Notes under the pieces: generated by a model
Seen by the model: only the letters and a program-made list of their open reading frames with translations
Databases searched by the model: none
What the model was told of the DNA's origin: nothing
Source: Methylomonas rapida
GTDB lineage: Bacteria; Pseudomonadota; Gammaproteobacteria; Methylococcales; Methylomonadaceae
Length of the DNA stretch: 64,000 bases
Assembly: GCF_024360925.2 (NCBI RefSeq)
Contig: NZ_CP113517.1
Span: 1,612,001 to 1,676,000 of the forward strand
Reading direction: 5' to 3'
Shown here: piece by piece, positions 18,490 through 27,515 of the stretch
Position numbering within the stretch: position 1 is the stretch's first letter
Layout: each line of letters opens with the position of its first letter
Position numbers and translations under genes: made by a program

Positions 18490-20724
18490 CTATTTCCAGA
18501 TGCCAATGATATGGGTGAAGTCGTCTGTCCAGGTTTGCAAACCGAAAGTGATCGGTAGCTTCTGCCAATGGCCGAGCCGGCTTTGGCGCAAACGTTCCAG
18601 GCGCTCGGGGTGTTTGGCAATCACCACCCAGTCGGTGGCGACCACTAACGGAGCGGCATTTTCCGGTCTGAATTCCTGCAGCAAACCCGATAGATGCATG
18701 CTTTCGACATGGTCGGCCAGCACTTTTTTCAACGCCAGATGGCGGTTGGTGATATGGAACGCCAGCAGGCCATCCTCCTTCAGTTTGCTAAAGTATAGCT
18801 GCATTGCTTCGCGTGTCAGTAAATGAGTCGGCACGGCATCGGAACTGAAGGCATCCATGATCAGCAAGTCAAAACTGGTATCGGCTTCCTGGGTCAGGGA
18901 CAGGCGCGCATCGCCCACGATCATCGCCGCACTTTTGTTGCAACGCTCCAGATATTGAAACCATTGGGGATCTTGGGCGATTTTTACCACCAGTGGGTCG
19001 ATTTCATAAAAGCGCCAATCCTGTCCGTCTTTGTGGTAGCAGGCCAAGGCGCCGGCACCCAAACCTACCGCGCCTATGCGCCAGTTTTGGCTTTCGGCGT
19101 CAAATTCGCTAAATAGCTGACCGATAGGGCCGGGACGGCTGTAATAGGTCAAAGGGGTCGTGATGTTGGCGGGCGTCAAACGCTCGGCGCCGTGCTTGGT
19201 GGTGCCGTGATAGAGTTCGCGCACTTTTTCGGGCTTTTGATTTTCGTCGGCCATCACCGTATCGCGTACCGACAATACGCCGAAAAAGGTGCGTTCTTGA
19301 TAGAGTGTGCTGGATGCCAGGCCATGTAAGCCAATGGTGAAGATCAAAATCACACCGGTCAATAAACCTAGACCCAATGGGTTTTGTCTTGCCGAATAGG
19401 TTAAGCCCGCCAACAAAATCAAGGCACCGCCAATGATGTCCAGATAATCCCATAAGGATTCAGTGCTTAGATAAATGCCAAATCCCAGTACCAGCAGCAG
19501 TAGCGGGAAAATGGGTTGCAAGAACCAGCGGCCATTGAAAAAACCGGGGCGTAATAACAAGGCGGCGACGATCATGATCGGATATTCGTAGACCGCATTG
19601 AAGACAAAAGGCGCGACGAAGGTATTGAACAGGCCGCCTAGCATGCCGGCAAACGACATGATCAGGTAATAGCGGGTCAAATGTTCCGCATGCGGGCGGT
19701 TTTTGGCTAATTCGCCGTGGCAGACCATGACAGCCAGGAAAAAGGCTAAGCAATGTAAAATCAAATCGAGCCAGAATGGTAATACGGCCGGATTGATGAA
19801 GGAATACGCGATAAAAACCAACAATACAGCGGGTTGCGCGATGACCATGGCGGGGTGAATGCGGTCGGCCCATTTGGAAAAAACCAGAATGAACGACAGC
19901 AAATATAAGGTCAGCGGCAAAATCCACAACAACGGCACGGCGGCGATGTCGGTGCTGATGTATTGAGTCAAGCCCAGCAATAAGCTGGACGGCACCAGGG
20001 CCAATGCCAGCCAGTGTAACTGTTGGCGCATCGGTGGCGCCTCGATGGGTTCGATGTCGGAAATCTCTGCCGGTTCGTCGTTATCTGTCTGGCTGCGCCA
20101 TAGCGCCATGGCGCAGATCAGGATCAGCACGCAGAGTACGCCGTAGCCGATGCTCCAAAACAAACGCTGATGCGCCAAACCGATGTTGGGTTCGATCAGA
20201 AAGGGATAACTCAGTAGCGCCAACAGGCTGCCGGCATTGCTGGCGGCATATAAATAATACGGGTCGTTGCTGCTGCGATGACCCAGGTGCGAGAACCATT
20301 TCTGCAGCAACGGGGCCGTGGTCGATACCACGAAAAAGGGTAAGCCAATCGCCAGAAACAAGGTCCAGAGCAACCAGAAGGTTGGATTGCTGTCGACGGG
20401 CGGATTGGCATTCGCCGGAAGCGCCACCGGTAGCGCGAACAGGCTAAATATCAACAATGCGGTATGGATTTGAATTTGCCTCTGATGGCCGGTGCGTGTA
20501 GTCACCCAATGCGCGTACCAATAGCCGCCGAAAAGCAGGGTTTGATAAAACACCATGCAGGTGTTCCAAACGGCCGGCGTGCCACCCAGCAGCGGTAGCA
20601 GAATCTTGCCGAACATCGGTTGTAGCATGAACATCAACAAGGCGCTGGCGAACAAGGTGCCGGCAAATAAGATCACCGGAGAAAACCGTGGCGTTTGGGT
20701 GGCTGTCTGCGTGGTGTTGTTCAT
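18490..20724 (-). CDS. Membrane-fused spermidine-synthase-like protein
   Basis: The 744-residue protein has about 12-14 hydrophobic segments over residues 15-480, then a soluble spermidine-synthase-type Rossmann domain (about 490-744) with VRELYHGTTKHGAERL, IGAVGLGAGALACY and LLIMDAFSSDAVPTHLLT. Such fused proteins are widespread, but polyamine synthase activity is generally unproven. The aminopropyl-donor site is only partly conserved to my eye. It lies 8 bases upstream of the LpxD-like gene, so the two are probably cotranscribed. Confidence 0.88.
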   Translation of the reverse strand: MNNTTQTATQTPRFSPVILFAGTLFASALLMFMLQPMFGKILLPLLGGTPAVWNTCMVFYQTLLFGGYWYAHWVTTRTGHQRQIQIHTALLIFSLFALPVALPANANPPVDSNPTFWLLWTLFLAIGLPFFVVSTTAPLLQKWFSHLGHRSSNDPYYLYAASNAGSLLALLSYPFLIEPNIGLAHQRLFWSIGYGVLCVLILICAMALWRSQTDNDEPAEISDIEPIEAPPMRQQLHWLALALVPSSLLLGLTQYISTDIAAVPLLWILPLTLYLLSFILVFSKWADRIHPAMVIAQPAVLLVFIAYSFINPAVLPFWLDLILHCLAFFLAVMVCHGELAKNRPHAEHLTRYYLIMSFAGMLGGLFNTFVAPFVFNAVYEYPIMIVAALLLRPGFFNGRWFLQPIFPLLLLVLGFGIYLSTESLWDYLDIIGGALILLAGLTYSARQNPLGLGLLTGVILIFTIGLHGLASSTLYQERTFFGVLSVRDTVMADENQKPEKVRELYHGTTKHGAERLTPANITTPLTYYSRPGPIGQLFSEFDAESQNWRIGAVGLGAGALACYHKDGQDWRFYEIDPLVVKIAQDPQWFQYLERCNKSAAMIVGDARLSLTQEADTSFDLLIMDAFSSDAVPTHLLTREAMQLYFSKLKEDGLLAFHITNRHLALKKVLADHVESMHLSGLLQEFRPENAAPLVVATDWVVIAKHPERLERLRQSRLGHWQKLPITFGLQTWTDDFTHIIGIWK

Positions 20725-20747
20725 TAGTGTGCTGTTGTGATGTTGAA

Positions 20748-21590
20748 TCAGGCCGGGTTAATGGTTATGGGTGTTTTCCAGCGCCTGGCGACGTATTCGA
20801 GTGCTTCCTGTATGTTCAAGTCGCGCGTGCCGCCGCCCGTGCGGACGAAAAATTTTGGGGTATTGCCTTGAGTCAAAAACACGGGACGCATGGCGGGGGA
20901 AATGATCACGCGGCATACGTCTTTATTGTCGATGACATGAAACAGGATATGAATAAACGGGCAAAGATCGGCGCCCAAATTCGTGGAAATGGCCGTCATC
21001 AGGGTTTGTTCGAAGCCGTCCTGGTTGGGTCTTTTTAAGGTTTGGTAGTCCTTTTCCAGGCCTATGATTTCGCCATCGTCGCGAACGCCGATCAACAAGG
21101 TGCCGCCGATATGGCTATTGAAAAAACCGGCGACCGTTTTCATGATGACGGTTTCCAGATTCCGGTTGATGCGTTCTTCCTGCAGGTCCCAGCGTATTGA
21201 GGATTTGAATTCCAGTAAGGGGCCTTCGCCCTGGCGGATGATCGAAGGCAGGTCTTTATCCAGCTCTGCTTTCAATGATTCCAGGTAGGACAGGCGTCTA
21301 TGCAGGAGTTTGTAGAATCCGAGCGACAACAAGCCCAGCATCGCGCCGATTTCGGCATAAAACAACAACAGGCTGTTCTGGTTGATATGGCCGGTTGCTA
21401 TTTCCCGGATTTGGGTAAAGACATATTCCAGCGAGGAAATGGGATCGGCGTTGTTCTCGCGTGAGCTGATGTAATCGTAGCTGGGAGCGAGCAGAAATAC
21501 CCCGACGGCGGCGCCGATCAATGCAGCCATGACGTAAATCTTTAGCTGTTGTTTCCAGATTGAAATGATCAATAAGAAAAATCGTTTCAT
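20748..21590 (-). CDS. Membrane-anchored AlbA_2 (Schlafen-like) ATP-binding domain protein
   Basis: The 280-residue protein has hydrophobic segments at about 4-12, 18-37 and 70-92, then a cytoplasmic AlbA_2 domain (about 120-270) with GEGPLLEFKSSIRWD, the AGFFNSHIGGTLLIGVRDDG core, and a closing KFFVRTGGGTRDL. AlbA_2 domains are usually joined to helix-turn-helix modules in soluble regulators and defence proteins; here the partner is a membrane anchor and no DNA-binding module is visible. The function is unknown. It sits 23 bases upstream of the spermidine-synthase-like gene. Confidence 0.8.
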   Translation of the reverse strand: MKRFFLLIISIWKQQLKIYVMAALIGAAVGVFLLAPSYDYISSRENNADPISSLEYVFTQIREIATGHINQNSLLLFYAEIGAMLGLLSLGFYKLLHRRLSYLESLKAELDKDLPSIIRQGEGPLLEFKSSIRWDLQEERINRNLETVIMKTVAGFFNSHIGGTLLIGVRDDGEIIGLEKDYQTLKRPNQDGFEQTLMTAISTNLGADLCPFIHILFHVIDNKDVCRVIISPAMRPVFLTQGNTPKFFVRTGGGTRDLNIQEALEYVARRWKTPITINPA

Positions 21591-22098
21591 CGGATCAAGG
21601 TTGTGGCGAGTTTGGTAACGTGGGGCTGGCGGGCATCATTGTTTAAAACTGGCGGTTCCCATAGGGCAGGTGGCTGTTACCGCTTGGCTAAGTGGTGGTT
21701 CAATCTGGAGTCGTCGATAGGCCAGGCCAATTTGATGATCTGGACGTCCAGTGTTTGATTGGGCAAGGGCCCTTCCATGCGTTCAGGCCTTGTCTCCGTT
21801 TGAAGCGAAATTGCCTTCCGAACACCCACAGGCCGAGTCGAGCTATGGATTTGGTTGAAAATAATTTTCCGCACTTCGGGCGCATCGCTCCCATGCTCCG
21901 CGTGGGAATACAGCCTGAACCGCTCTGCGGTTCGGGGTGCTAGAGCGTTCCTGAGCAGGTTCCCGCGCGGAGCATGGTAACCATAAGCGGAAGTTATTTC
22001 TGACGAAATCCTGTGTGGCTCGGCGACCAATGATAAAGGCTCGCTGGGAGCGGGGTGCCCGCTGGATTTTTTGAATCCCTGTATTGCGTATTCAGTGT
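21591..22098. repeat. Gene-free region with degenerate TTCCCACGC-GGAGC-TGGGAAC palindromes
   Basis: No supportable gene lies in these 508 bases; the open frame across it has no ribosome site or family features. It contains CTCCCATGCTCCGCGTGGGA around 21888-21907, a perfect 7-bp hairpin GAACCGC-TCT-GCGGTTC at 21917-21933, and GTTCCCGCGCGGAGCATGGT at 21959-21978. The first and last resemble the palindrome at 29905-29930, so they are degenerate members of one dispersed intergenic repeat. Confidence 0.6.
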
Positions 22099-22737
22099 TT
22101 AAAATGTATCCCAGCCGCTGGAACGGCGACGCCAGCTGATTTTCGGCAGGATGAAGCCCAGCAGCACGCCAAATAAGGCCAAACCACCGCCGTATAAGAA
22201 CCAATCCTGGTTGGTGCTATCGGCCAAGGCCTGGTTTTCGCGTTTGAGTTGTTGCAGTTCGCGCTCGACCGTCACGACGCGCTCCTGCAACTGATCGCGT
22301 TGTTGCTTCATTTGTATCGCGTTCGCCGCCGTTTGTTGGAGTTCGCTCAATTCCGCACTGAGTTTGTCCCGCTCCTTGCCGACTTCTTGGTGGTTGACCT
22401 GCGAGGCTTTCAATTGCTTGTTTTCTTCTTGTAGCGTTTCGAGCTTTTTGACCGCGGCTTCCAATTGATTGCGGGCGCTCGGTTCGTTGCTGATGTAGCG
22501 GGTCAGGATATAACCTTCGGCGCCGTTGGCAGCTTGAACGTAGGTGTAGCCGTTTTCGGTGTTGTCGCCGAGTACGTTCAGCGACATGCCGTTGGGGAGC
22601 ATTTTGACAATTTTGCTGCGTTCGCTTTCGCCGCTGCGCAAGGGCACGTCGATGCTGTCGGTCACATAGCCCACTCTGGCTTCTGCCAGACTACAGGTGG
22701 CGAGCAACACAAGAATACTGACAAGGGCTTTTTTCAC
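22099..22737 (-). CDS. TIGR04211-type SH3 domain protein with coiled coil and C-terminal membrane anchor
   Basis: The 212-residue protein has a signal peptide (cleaved near residue 20, LAEA-RVGYV), a bacterial SH3 domain (about 22-85: YVTDSIDVPLRSGESERSKI, then GYTYVQAANGAEGYI), a long Glu/Lys/Gln-rich coiled coil (about 90-170), and one transmembrane helix (about 179-199) followed by a short basic tail. This layout matches the TIGR04211 family of gammaproteobacteria (YgiM-like), an envelope protein of unproven function. It is downstream of argF on the same strand. Confidence 0.85.
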   Translation of the reverse strand: MKKALVSILVLLATCSLAEARVGYVTDSIDVPLRSGESERSKIVKMLPNGMSLNVLGDNTENGYTYVQAANGAEGYILTRYISNEPSARNQLEAAVKKLETLQEENKQLKASQVNHQEVGKERDKLSAELSELQQTAANAIQMKQQRDQLQERVVTVERELQQLKRENQALADSTNQDWFLYGGGLALFGVLLGFILPKISWRRRSSGWDTF

Positions 22738-22785
22738 GGCGGGATACTCTTTCTCGACAAATAGTGGGCGACGATTCTAGCGAAA

Positions 22786-23685
22786 TTATCGGCAGATGAG
22801 AAATTCGAGCAGAGCTTTTTGGGCGTGCAGTCGATTTTCAGCTTCCGGAAAAACCACGCTTTGCGGGCCGTCGATCACGGCGGCTGCCACTTCTTCACCG
22901 CGATGGGCCGGCAGGCAATGCATGAACAACGCGTCCGGATGCGCGGCTTGCATCACTTGCGTCGTCACCTGAAAATCGCGGAAGGCGAATTCGCGTTTTT
23001 TCTGCTCGTCTTCCTGGCCCATGCTGGCCCAGACATCGGTGACGATCAAGTCTGCGTTGCGCGCGGCTTGTTCCGGCGAATTGAAAAATGCCACTCTGTC
23101 CGCGGCCGGATCGACGATGCTTTGCAGGGGGCGGTAGTCGACGGGGCAGGCAATATTCAGTTTGAAATCGAATTGGCGCGCGGCGTTGATATAGGAATGA
23201 CACATGTTGTTGCCATCACCGATCCAGGTAACCGTTTTACCCTGGATGTCGCCGCGGTGTTCGAAGTAGGTTTGCATGTCGGCCAGTAACTGGCAGGGGT
23301 GCAACAGGTCGGTCAGACCATTGATGACCGGCACGCGAGAATGCTTGGCGAAAGTGGTGACCATTTCATGGGCGTGGGTGCGCAGCATGATGCAATCGAC
23401 CATGCTGGAGATCACTTTCGCGCTGTCTTCGACGGGTTCGCCACGTCCCAGTTGGGTGTCGCGAGGTGACAGGAATATGGCGCTGCCACCAAATTGCACC
23501 ATGCCTGCCTCGAAGGAAATCCGGGTGCGCGTCGATGATTTTTCAAATACCATCGCCAGAACTTTACCTTTGAGCGGCTGAAAATCAGGGTCGCGGTTGT
23601 TCTTGAGTTCGATCGCCCGATGAATCAGGTCGCGTAATTCTCTGCTGCTCAAGTCTAGCAGGCTGATAAAGTGTCTGGGTTGCAT
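22786..23685 (-). CDS. argF: Ornithine carbamoyltransferase
   Basis: ArgF makes citrulline from ornithine and carbamoyl phosphate in arginine synthesis. The 299-residue protein starts at the ATG at 23685. STRTR at 51-55 is the carbamoyl phosphate motif; [11 protein letters not shown] and [10 protein letters not shown] are further family motifs, and [11 protein letters not shown] holds the ornithine-site Cys. It starts 8 bases after the argD stop and is cotranscribed with argD. Confidence 0.97.
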   Translation of the reverse strand: MQPRHFISLLDLSSRELRDLIHRAIELKNNRDPDFQPLKGKVLAMVFEKSSTRTRISFEAGMVQFGGSAIFLSPRDTQLGRGEPVEDSAKVISSMVDCIMLRTHAHEMVTTFAKHSRVPVINGLTDLLHPCQLLADMQTYFEHRGDIQGKTVTWIGDGNNMCHSYINAARQFDFKLNIACPVDYRPLQSIVDPAADRVAFFNSPEQAARNADLIVTDVWASMGQEDEQKKREFAFRDFQVTTQVMQAAHPDALFMHCLPAHRGEEVAAAVIDGPQSVVFPEAENRLHAQKALLEFLICR

Positions 23686-23693
23686 AAGGGAGC

Positions 23694-24866
23694 TTATTGG
23701 GTGTGTTCTTGTATGAGCGCCGACAGCGTCTCGGTCAATAGGTCGATTTGTTCGTCGCTGATCACAAGAGGTGGCAACAAACGTATCGTATTTTCGGCGG
23801 TGACATTGATCAGCAGGCCTTTTTCCAGGGCTTTTCCGACCAATTCCGAGCACGGCGCATCCAGTTCTATGCCTATCATCAAGCCTTTATGGCGTATGGA
23901 TACGACATGAGGGTTGTCTGCAGTCAGTCGTTCAATGCCGCTGCAAATCGCCTGGCCCTTGGCTTCGGCTTTGGCTATCAAGTCCGTGTTGCTCAAGGTG
24001 TCCACAACGGCCATGGCCGCGCTGCAAGCCAATGGATTGCCACCGAAGGTCGAGCCGTGATTGCCGGCCGTCAAAATAGTTGCGGCCTTGCCGCGTGCCA
24101 TGCAGGCGCCCATCGGCACGCCATTGCCCAGCGCTTTGGCCAGCGTGCAGACGTCCGGCAACAGGTCGTTGTGCTGGAAGGCCAGGAATCGGCCGGTACG
24201 GCCCATGCCGGTTTGAATTTCATCCAGCATCATCAGCAGATTGTGTTCATCGCAGAGCGCGCGGACTTTGTTCAAGTAATCGCTGGCGGGGATGTTGACG
24301 CCGCCCTCGCCCTGAATCGGCTCGACCAATACCGCGACGATGTTGCTGTCCGCTGCAATGGCGGTTTGCAGCGCGGCGATGTCGTTATACGGAACATGCA
24401 CGAAACCCGATAGCAACGGGGCAAAGCCTTGTTTTACCTTGTTGTTGCCGGTCGCGGCCAAGGCGCCCATCGTGCGACCGTGAAAGCTCTTGTCCATCGT
24501 GACGATGACGGGCTCTTCGATTCCTTGTTGGTGACCGTATTTACGCGCCAGCTTGATTGCCGCTTCGTTGGCTTCCGTGCCGGAGTTGCAGAAAAAGACA
24601 TTTTCCATACCGCTCAATTGGCATAGCCTGTCGGCCAACTCTTCCTGCAATTTGACGCCGTATAAGTTGGAGGTATGGATCAGCTTTTGGCTTTGCTGGC
24701 TGATGGCCTGGTGTATGGCAGGGTGGGCATGGCCCAGGTTGCAGACTGCAATGCCCGCCAATGCATCCAGGTAACGCTTGCCGTCTATGTCCCAAAGCCA
24801 CGCACCGTCGCCGTGATCAAAGGTAACCGCCTGCCGGGCATAAGTGGGCATGATGTGGGTAGTCAT
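23694..24866 (-). CDS. argD: Acetylornithine aminotransferase (PLP-dependent)
   Basis: ArgD transfers the amino group between N-acetylornithine and 2-oxoglutarate in arginine synthesis, and often also serves in lysine synthesis. The 390 residues are the usual length. [20 protein letters not shown] at 91-110 binds cofactor phosphate, [12 protein letters not shown] at 215 holds the Asp that contacts the pyridine ring, and Lys244 in [12 protein letters not shown] is the PLP Schiff-base lysine. It is the first gene of argDF, with a good promoter at 24923-24951. Confidence 0.96.
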   Translation of the reverse strand: MTTHIMPTYARQAVTFDHGDGAWLWDIDGKRYLDALAGIAVCNLGHAHPAIHQAISQQSQKLIHTSNLYGVKLQEELADRLCQLSGMENVFFCNSGTEANEAAIKLARKYGHQQGIEEPVIVTMDKSFHGRTMGALAATGNNKVKQGFAPLLSGFVHVPYNDIAALQTAIAADSNIVAVLVEPIQGEGGVNIPASDYLNKVRALCDEHNLLMMLDEIQTGMGRTGRFLAFQHNDLLPDVCTLAKALGNGVPMGACMARGKAATILTAGNHGSTFGGNPLACSAAMAVVDTLSNTDLIAKAEAKGQAICSGIERLTADNPHVVSIRHKGLMIGIELDAPCSELVGKALEKGLLINVTAENTIRLLPPLVISDEQIDLLTETLSALIQEHTQ

Positions 24867-24922
24867 TTTTCTAGGCTTATTGGCTGGTTGTCTAGTGCGG
24901 ACAAGTTTAAAAAAAAGCGGTG

Positions 24923-24951
24923 ATTATATTTTTTTGCGGGTGGGTAGGCAA
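24923..24951 (-). promoter_or_regulatory. Sigma70 promoter of argD-argF
   Basis: On the minus strand a TTGCCT (-35, at 24946-24951) and a perfect TATAAT (-10, at 24923-24928) stand 17 bases apart, about 57 bases before the argD start. No ARG-box-like operator was clearly recognised. Confidence 0.65.
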
Positions 24952-24988
24952 TAAGATTGTTTCCTGCATGATCCCATGCCGCGGAGTG

Positions 24989-26764
24989 TCAGCCAGGTGC
25001 GGAGCCGCCAGCGGTTAATACCTTGTCATTGTCAGAGAGAGGGAGTTTTCCGAGTGTTTTGGCCAAGGTAGCATCGTGTTCATAGATGTCGCTGTAAAAG
25101 TGTACCTGGTTGTCATGATCGACAAATGCCGTGCTGTATAAAAACAACACCGGGATGGTATTTTTCAAGCTGACGCGGCGGGTTTTCGAGCCTGACATCG
25201 CTTGTTGAATCGCGCTCAAATCCCAATTGGTGTCTGGTTGATGACTCAGAACGAACTCGGCTAGGCGTTCGGCATCCTCCACGCGCACGCAGCCATGGCT
25301 AAAATCGCGCCGACTGCGGTTAAACAGGCTAGGCGTGGAAGTATCGTGCAGGTAGACGTCTTCCTTGTTGGGGAAAATGAATTTGACCTTGCCCAACGGG
25401 TTCTTCTTGCCGGGGCGTTGGCGCGCGCGCACTCGTCCGCGGCGAATGTCCTCGAAAATGCCATCCCACGATTCGGCGTCGCTCCTATAGACCTGAACCA
25501 GTTCGATGTCCTGGCTTTGTAAATAGCTCCAATCGTTATAAAGCTTGGGCAGAATTTCCTTTTTCATGATGCTGGTTGGGATGTTCCAATAAGGCATGAA
25601 TTCCAAATATTTCATTTCTTCGAATAATACCGGCGTCTGGTTTTGCAGGGCTTTGCCTACGATGACTTTCATGTTCAGCGATTCGTTGACTTCCGGCGAA
25701 CTAAATGCCCACAGTTGAAACGCGGGGATATTCACGATAATCAAGGGGCCGCTCAAATTATCAGGCAGCCAGCGCAAGCGTTCCATGGCTAGTTCGATTT
25801 GATGAATCCTGTGTTCGAGCGATTGATTGAGTTTGGTTGTCGTTTCTCTGCCAATAATGCCGTCGGCTTGCAGGCCGTTTTGACGTTGAAATTCCTTCAC
25901 GCCCGCCTCAAGTGTTTCTGAATAAAGGTCGCTGCGATCATCCGTGTCATTCGGGTTGCCGGCATTCGCGGGCAACGCGCCCCAGGCAATCAGGCGTTCG
26001 CGCAATTCGGCGATTTGCGGGTGGCGATCGCCCGGTCGTAAGGATTTTTGCAAAACAAGCGGATCGCCACGAGTTTCGCGTGGTCTTTGTCGATAATCGT
26101 GCAGCGCTTTTTTAAGTTGTTGATATTGTCTGATTCTGGGTGCCGCAGTTTCCGCCAGTTGGGCGAGGGTGCCTGCCGAGATCGCTTGCTTTATCAGATT
26201 GGCGGAATCGATGCTTTGTTTGCTGCCGAATTGACTGGGATAGTTGAGTTGGCGCGGTTTTACCCGGCCATGATGTAGATCGTTGATAAAGCGAATCAAC
26301 GAGATCGATAGTGCAGTGTCGAATTTTGCCAGTTCCGTAATGGCGTTGCGCGGCATCGCCAAAGCCATTTTGAAATCGTTAGTCAAAACTTCGGTATCGT
26401 AGTCAAGCGGGTCGAGACCATCGGCGCTGGCGTTGCGTAACAGTTTTAAGGCGTCGTCAATCAGTGATTCGGAACGATTTTCGCCGAGCCAGAGCAGTTG
26501 GTCGGCATGCATGCGGTAAAGAGCGCTCACTTGCTCTGCTTGTGCGCTAAAGTCGGGTTGGGTCAGTAATGGGTTTTGCTTTGTGGCGATAAGCGAGGCA
26601 ATCGCGGCGGCAACGTCGTCGCTGTTTGGGCTGACATCGGCGGTGGTGTTGTTTTGCGCGAAGAAAAATAGCAGCACGAAAGCCGGTAGCGTTAAACCAA
26701 TATTCACAAGGTATCTTTTGAGGCGAGTGTCTCGCATCAGGGCAATCAAGGGATTAGCGTTCAT
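24989..26764 (-). CDS. Murein L,D-transpeptidase, YcbB/LdtD family
   Basis: The 591-residue envelope enzyme has an N-terminal membrane anchor (about 19-38), a family N-terminal domain, a peptidoglycan-binding domain (GVKEFQRQNGLQADGIIG), and a C-terminal YkuD catalytic domain ending in SRRDFSHGCVRVEDAERL, where the Cys is the nucleophile and the SHGC motif is intact. YcbB-type enzymes make 3-3 cross-links in peptidoglycan. It stands alone, with the SUF regulator diverging from it across about 290 bases. Confidence 0.93.
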   Translation of the reverse strand: MNANPLIALMRDTRLKRYLVNIGLTLPAFVLLFFFAQNNTTADVSPNSDDVAAAIASLIATKQNPLLTQPDFSAQAEQVSALYRMHADQLLWLGENRSESLIDDALKLLRNASADGLDPLDYDTEVLTNDFKMALAMPRNAITELAKFDTALSISLIRFINDLHHGRVKPRQLNYPSQFGSKQSIDSANLIKQAISAGTLAQLAETAAPRIRQYQQLKKALHDYRQRPRETRGDPLVLQKSLRPGDRHPQIAELRERLIAWGALPANAGNPNDTDDRSDLYSETLEAGVKEFQRQNGLQADGIIGRETTTKLNQSLEHRIHQIELAMERLRWLPDNLSGPLIIVNIPAFQLWAFSSPEVNESLNMKVIVGKALQNQTPVLFEEMKYLEFMPYWNIPTSIMKKEILPKLYNDWSYLQSQDIELVQVYRSDAESWDGIFEDIRRGRVRARQRPGKKNPLGKVKFIFPNKEDVYLHDTSTPSLFNRSRRDFSHGCVRVEDAERLAEFVLSHQPDTNWDLSAIQQAMSGSKTRRVSLKNTIPVLFLYSTAFVDHDNQVHFYSDIYEHDATLAKTLGKLPLSDNDKVLTAGGSAPG

Positions 26765-26985
26765 GGAGCATCCATTGGTTCGAGGCGATGTTGCAGGCTG
26801 TCATCGCTGAGTTGTTTTTACCGTTATACCTCAAATTAAACGGTATTCGCCAAGCCGACAACAAAATGATGCATTCATGGGTTTGATAGCGCATTTTGCA
26901 TCGGCCATGGCGGGTCTGATTGTATTGATTCCCACTGGTTCCTTGAATGGAAATAAATTGTCTTTGCGGGGGTGGGGGAAAAATT

Positions 26986-27012
26986 AAAAACCAAGTGCTT
27001 TACTTGGTTTTT
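26986..27012 (+). promoter_or_regulatory. Palindromic operator candidate at the SUF regulator promoter
   Basis: A perfect 10-bp inverted repeat, AAAAACCAAG-TGCTTTA-CTTGGTTTTT, covers the -35 region of the promoter described next. Rrf2 regulators bind dyad sites of this general size, so autoregulation is likely. It could alternatively act as a hairpin terminator, but no gene runs into it. Confidence 0.5.
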
Positions 27013-27027
27013 AAATGGTACTAAAAT
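26999..27027 (+). promoter_or_regulatory. Sigma70 promoter of the SUF operon
   Basis: TTTACT at 26999-27004, 17 bases, then TAAAAT at 27022-27027. Transcription would start near 27034, which excludes the in-frame ATG codons at 26972 and 27026 as starts of the regulator and supports the TTG at 27053. The -35 lies within the right half of the palindrome at 26986-27012. Confidence 0.55.
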
Positions 27028-27052
27028 GGTCCCAATTGAACGAGGGCATGAG

Positions 27053-27499
27053 TTGAAATTAAGCAAATTGACCGATTACGCCACGGTGATCTTGAGCGTC
27101 ATTGCCAAGGATCAATGCCGCGTGCATGGGGCGGTAGAAATCGCCGAAACCACCGGTATTGCCTTGCCTACCGTCAGCAAGATTCTGAAGATTCTGGCCA
27201 AGGCGGGTGTGTTGTGTTCCGTGCGGGGGGCCAAAGGTGGCTATGCCTTGGCCAGAGAGCCGGAAAAAATCACCGTGGCGACCGTGATCAGTGCGCTGGA
27301 GGGGCCAATTGCGTTGACCGAATGCTCGGCCTCGCATAAAGGCTGCGATCAGGCCAGTGGCTGCCAAATTCAGGGCAATTGGCATTTGATCAATCAAAAA
27401 ATCGCTCAGGCCTTGGAATCGGTGACCTTGGCGGACATGATCATGCCGTTCAAGCAGCCGGATGAGGTTAGTATCCCGGTCAGCCGCCTGTACCGTTAA
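27053..27499 (+). CDS. Rrf2-family SUF operon regulator (TIGR02944/IscR-like)
   Basis: The 148-residue protein is best started at TTG 27053: the family N-terminus is [17 protein letters not shown] lies 6 bases upstream, and the mapped promoter excludes earlier ATGs. A winged helix-turn-helix covers about 1-70 ([20 protein letters not shown]). Three Cys near 91-107 ([14 protein letters not shown]) could hold an iron-sulfur cluster. Regulators of this type repress suf genes when clusters are sufficient. It heads the operon, 16 bases before sufB. Confidence 0.9.
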   Translation: MKLSKLTDYATVILSVIAKDQCRVHGAVEIAETTGIALPTVSKILKILAKAGVLCSVRGAKGGYALAREPEKITVATVISALEGPIALTECSASHKGCDQASGCQIQGNWHLINQKIAQALESVTLADMIMPFKQPDEVSIPVSRLYR

Positions 27500-27515
27500 T
27501 TTATCGAGAACGTTT

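Noticed and set aside
21677..22204. 175-codon open frame on the minus strand between the AlbA_2 and SH3 genes
   Set aside because: It translates through degenerate palindromic repeats and runs into the SH3 gene's 3' end in another frame. It lacks a ribosome site and any family match.
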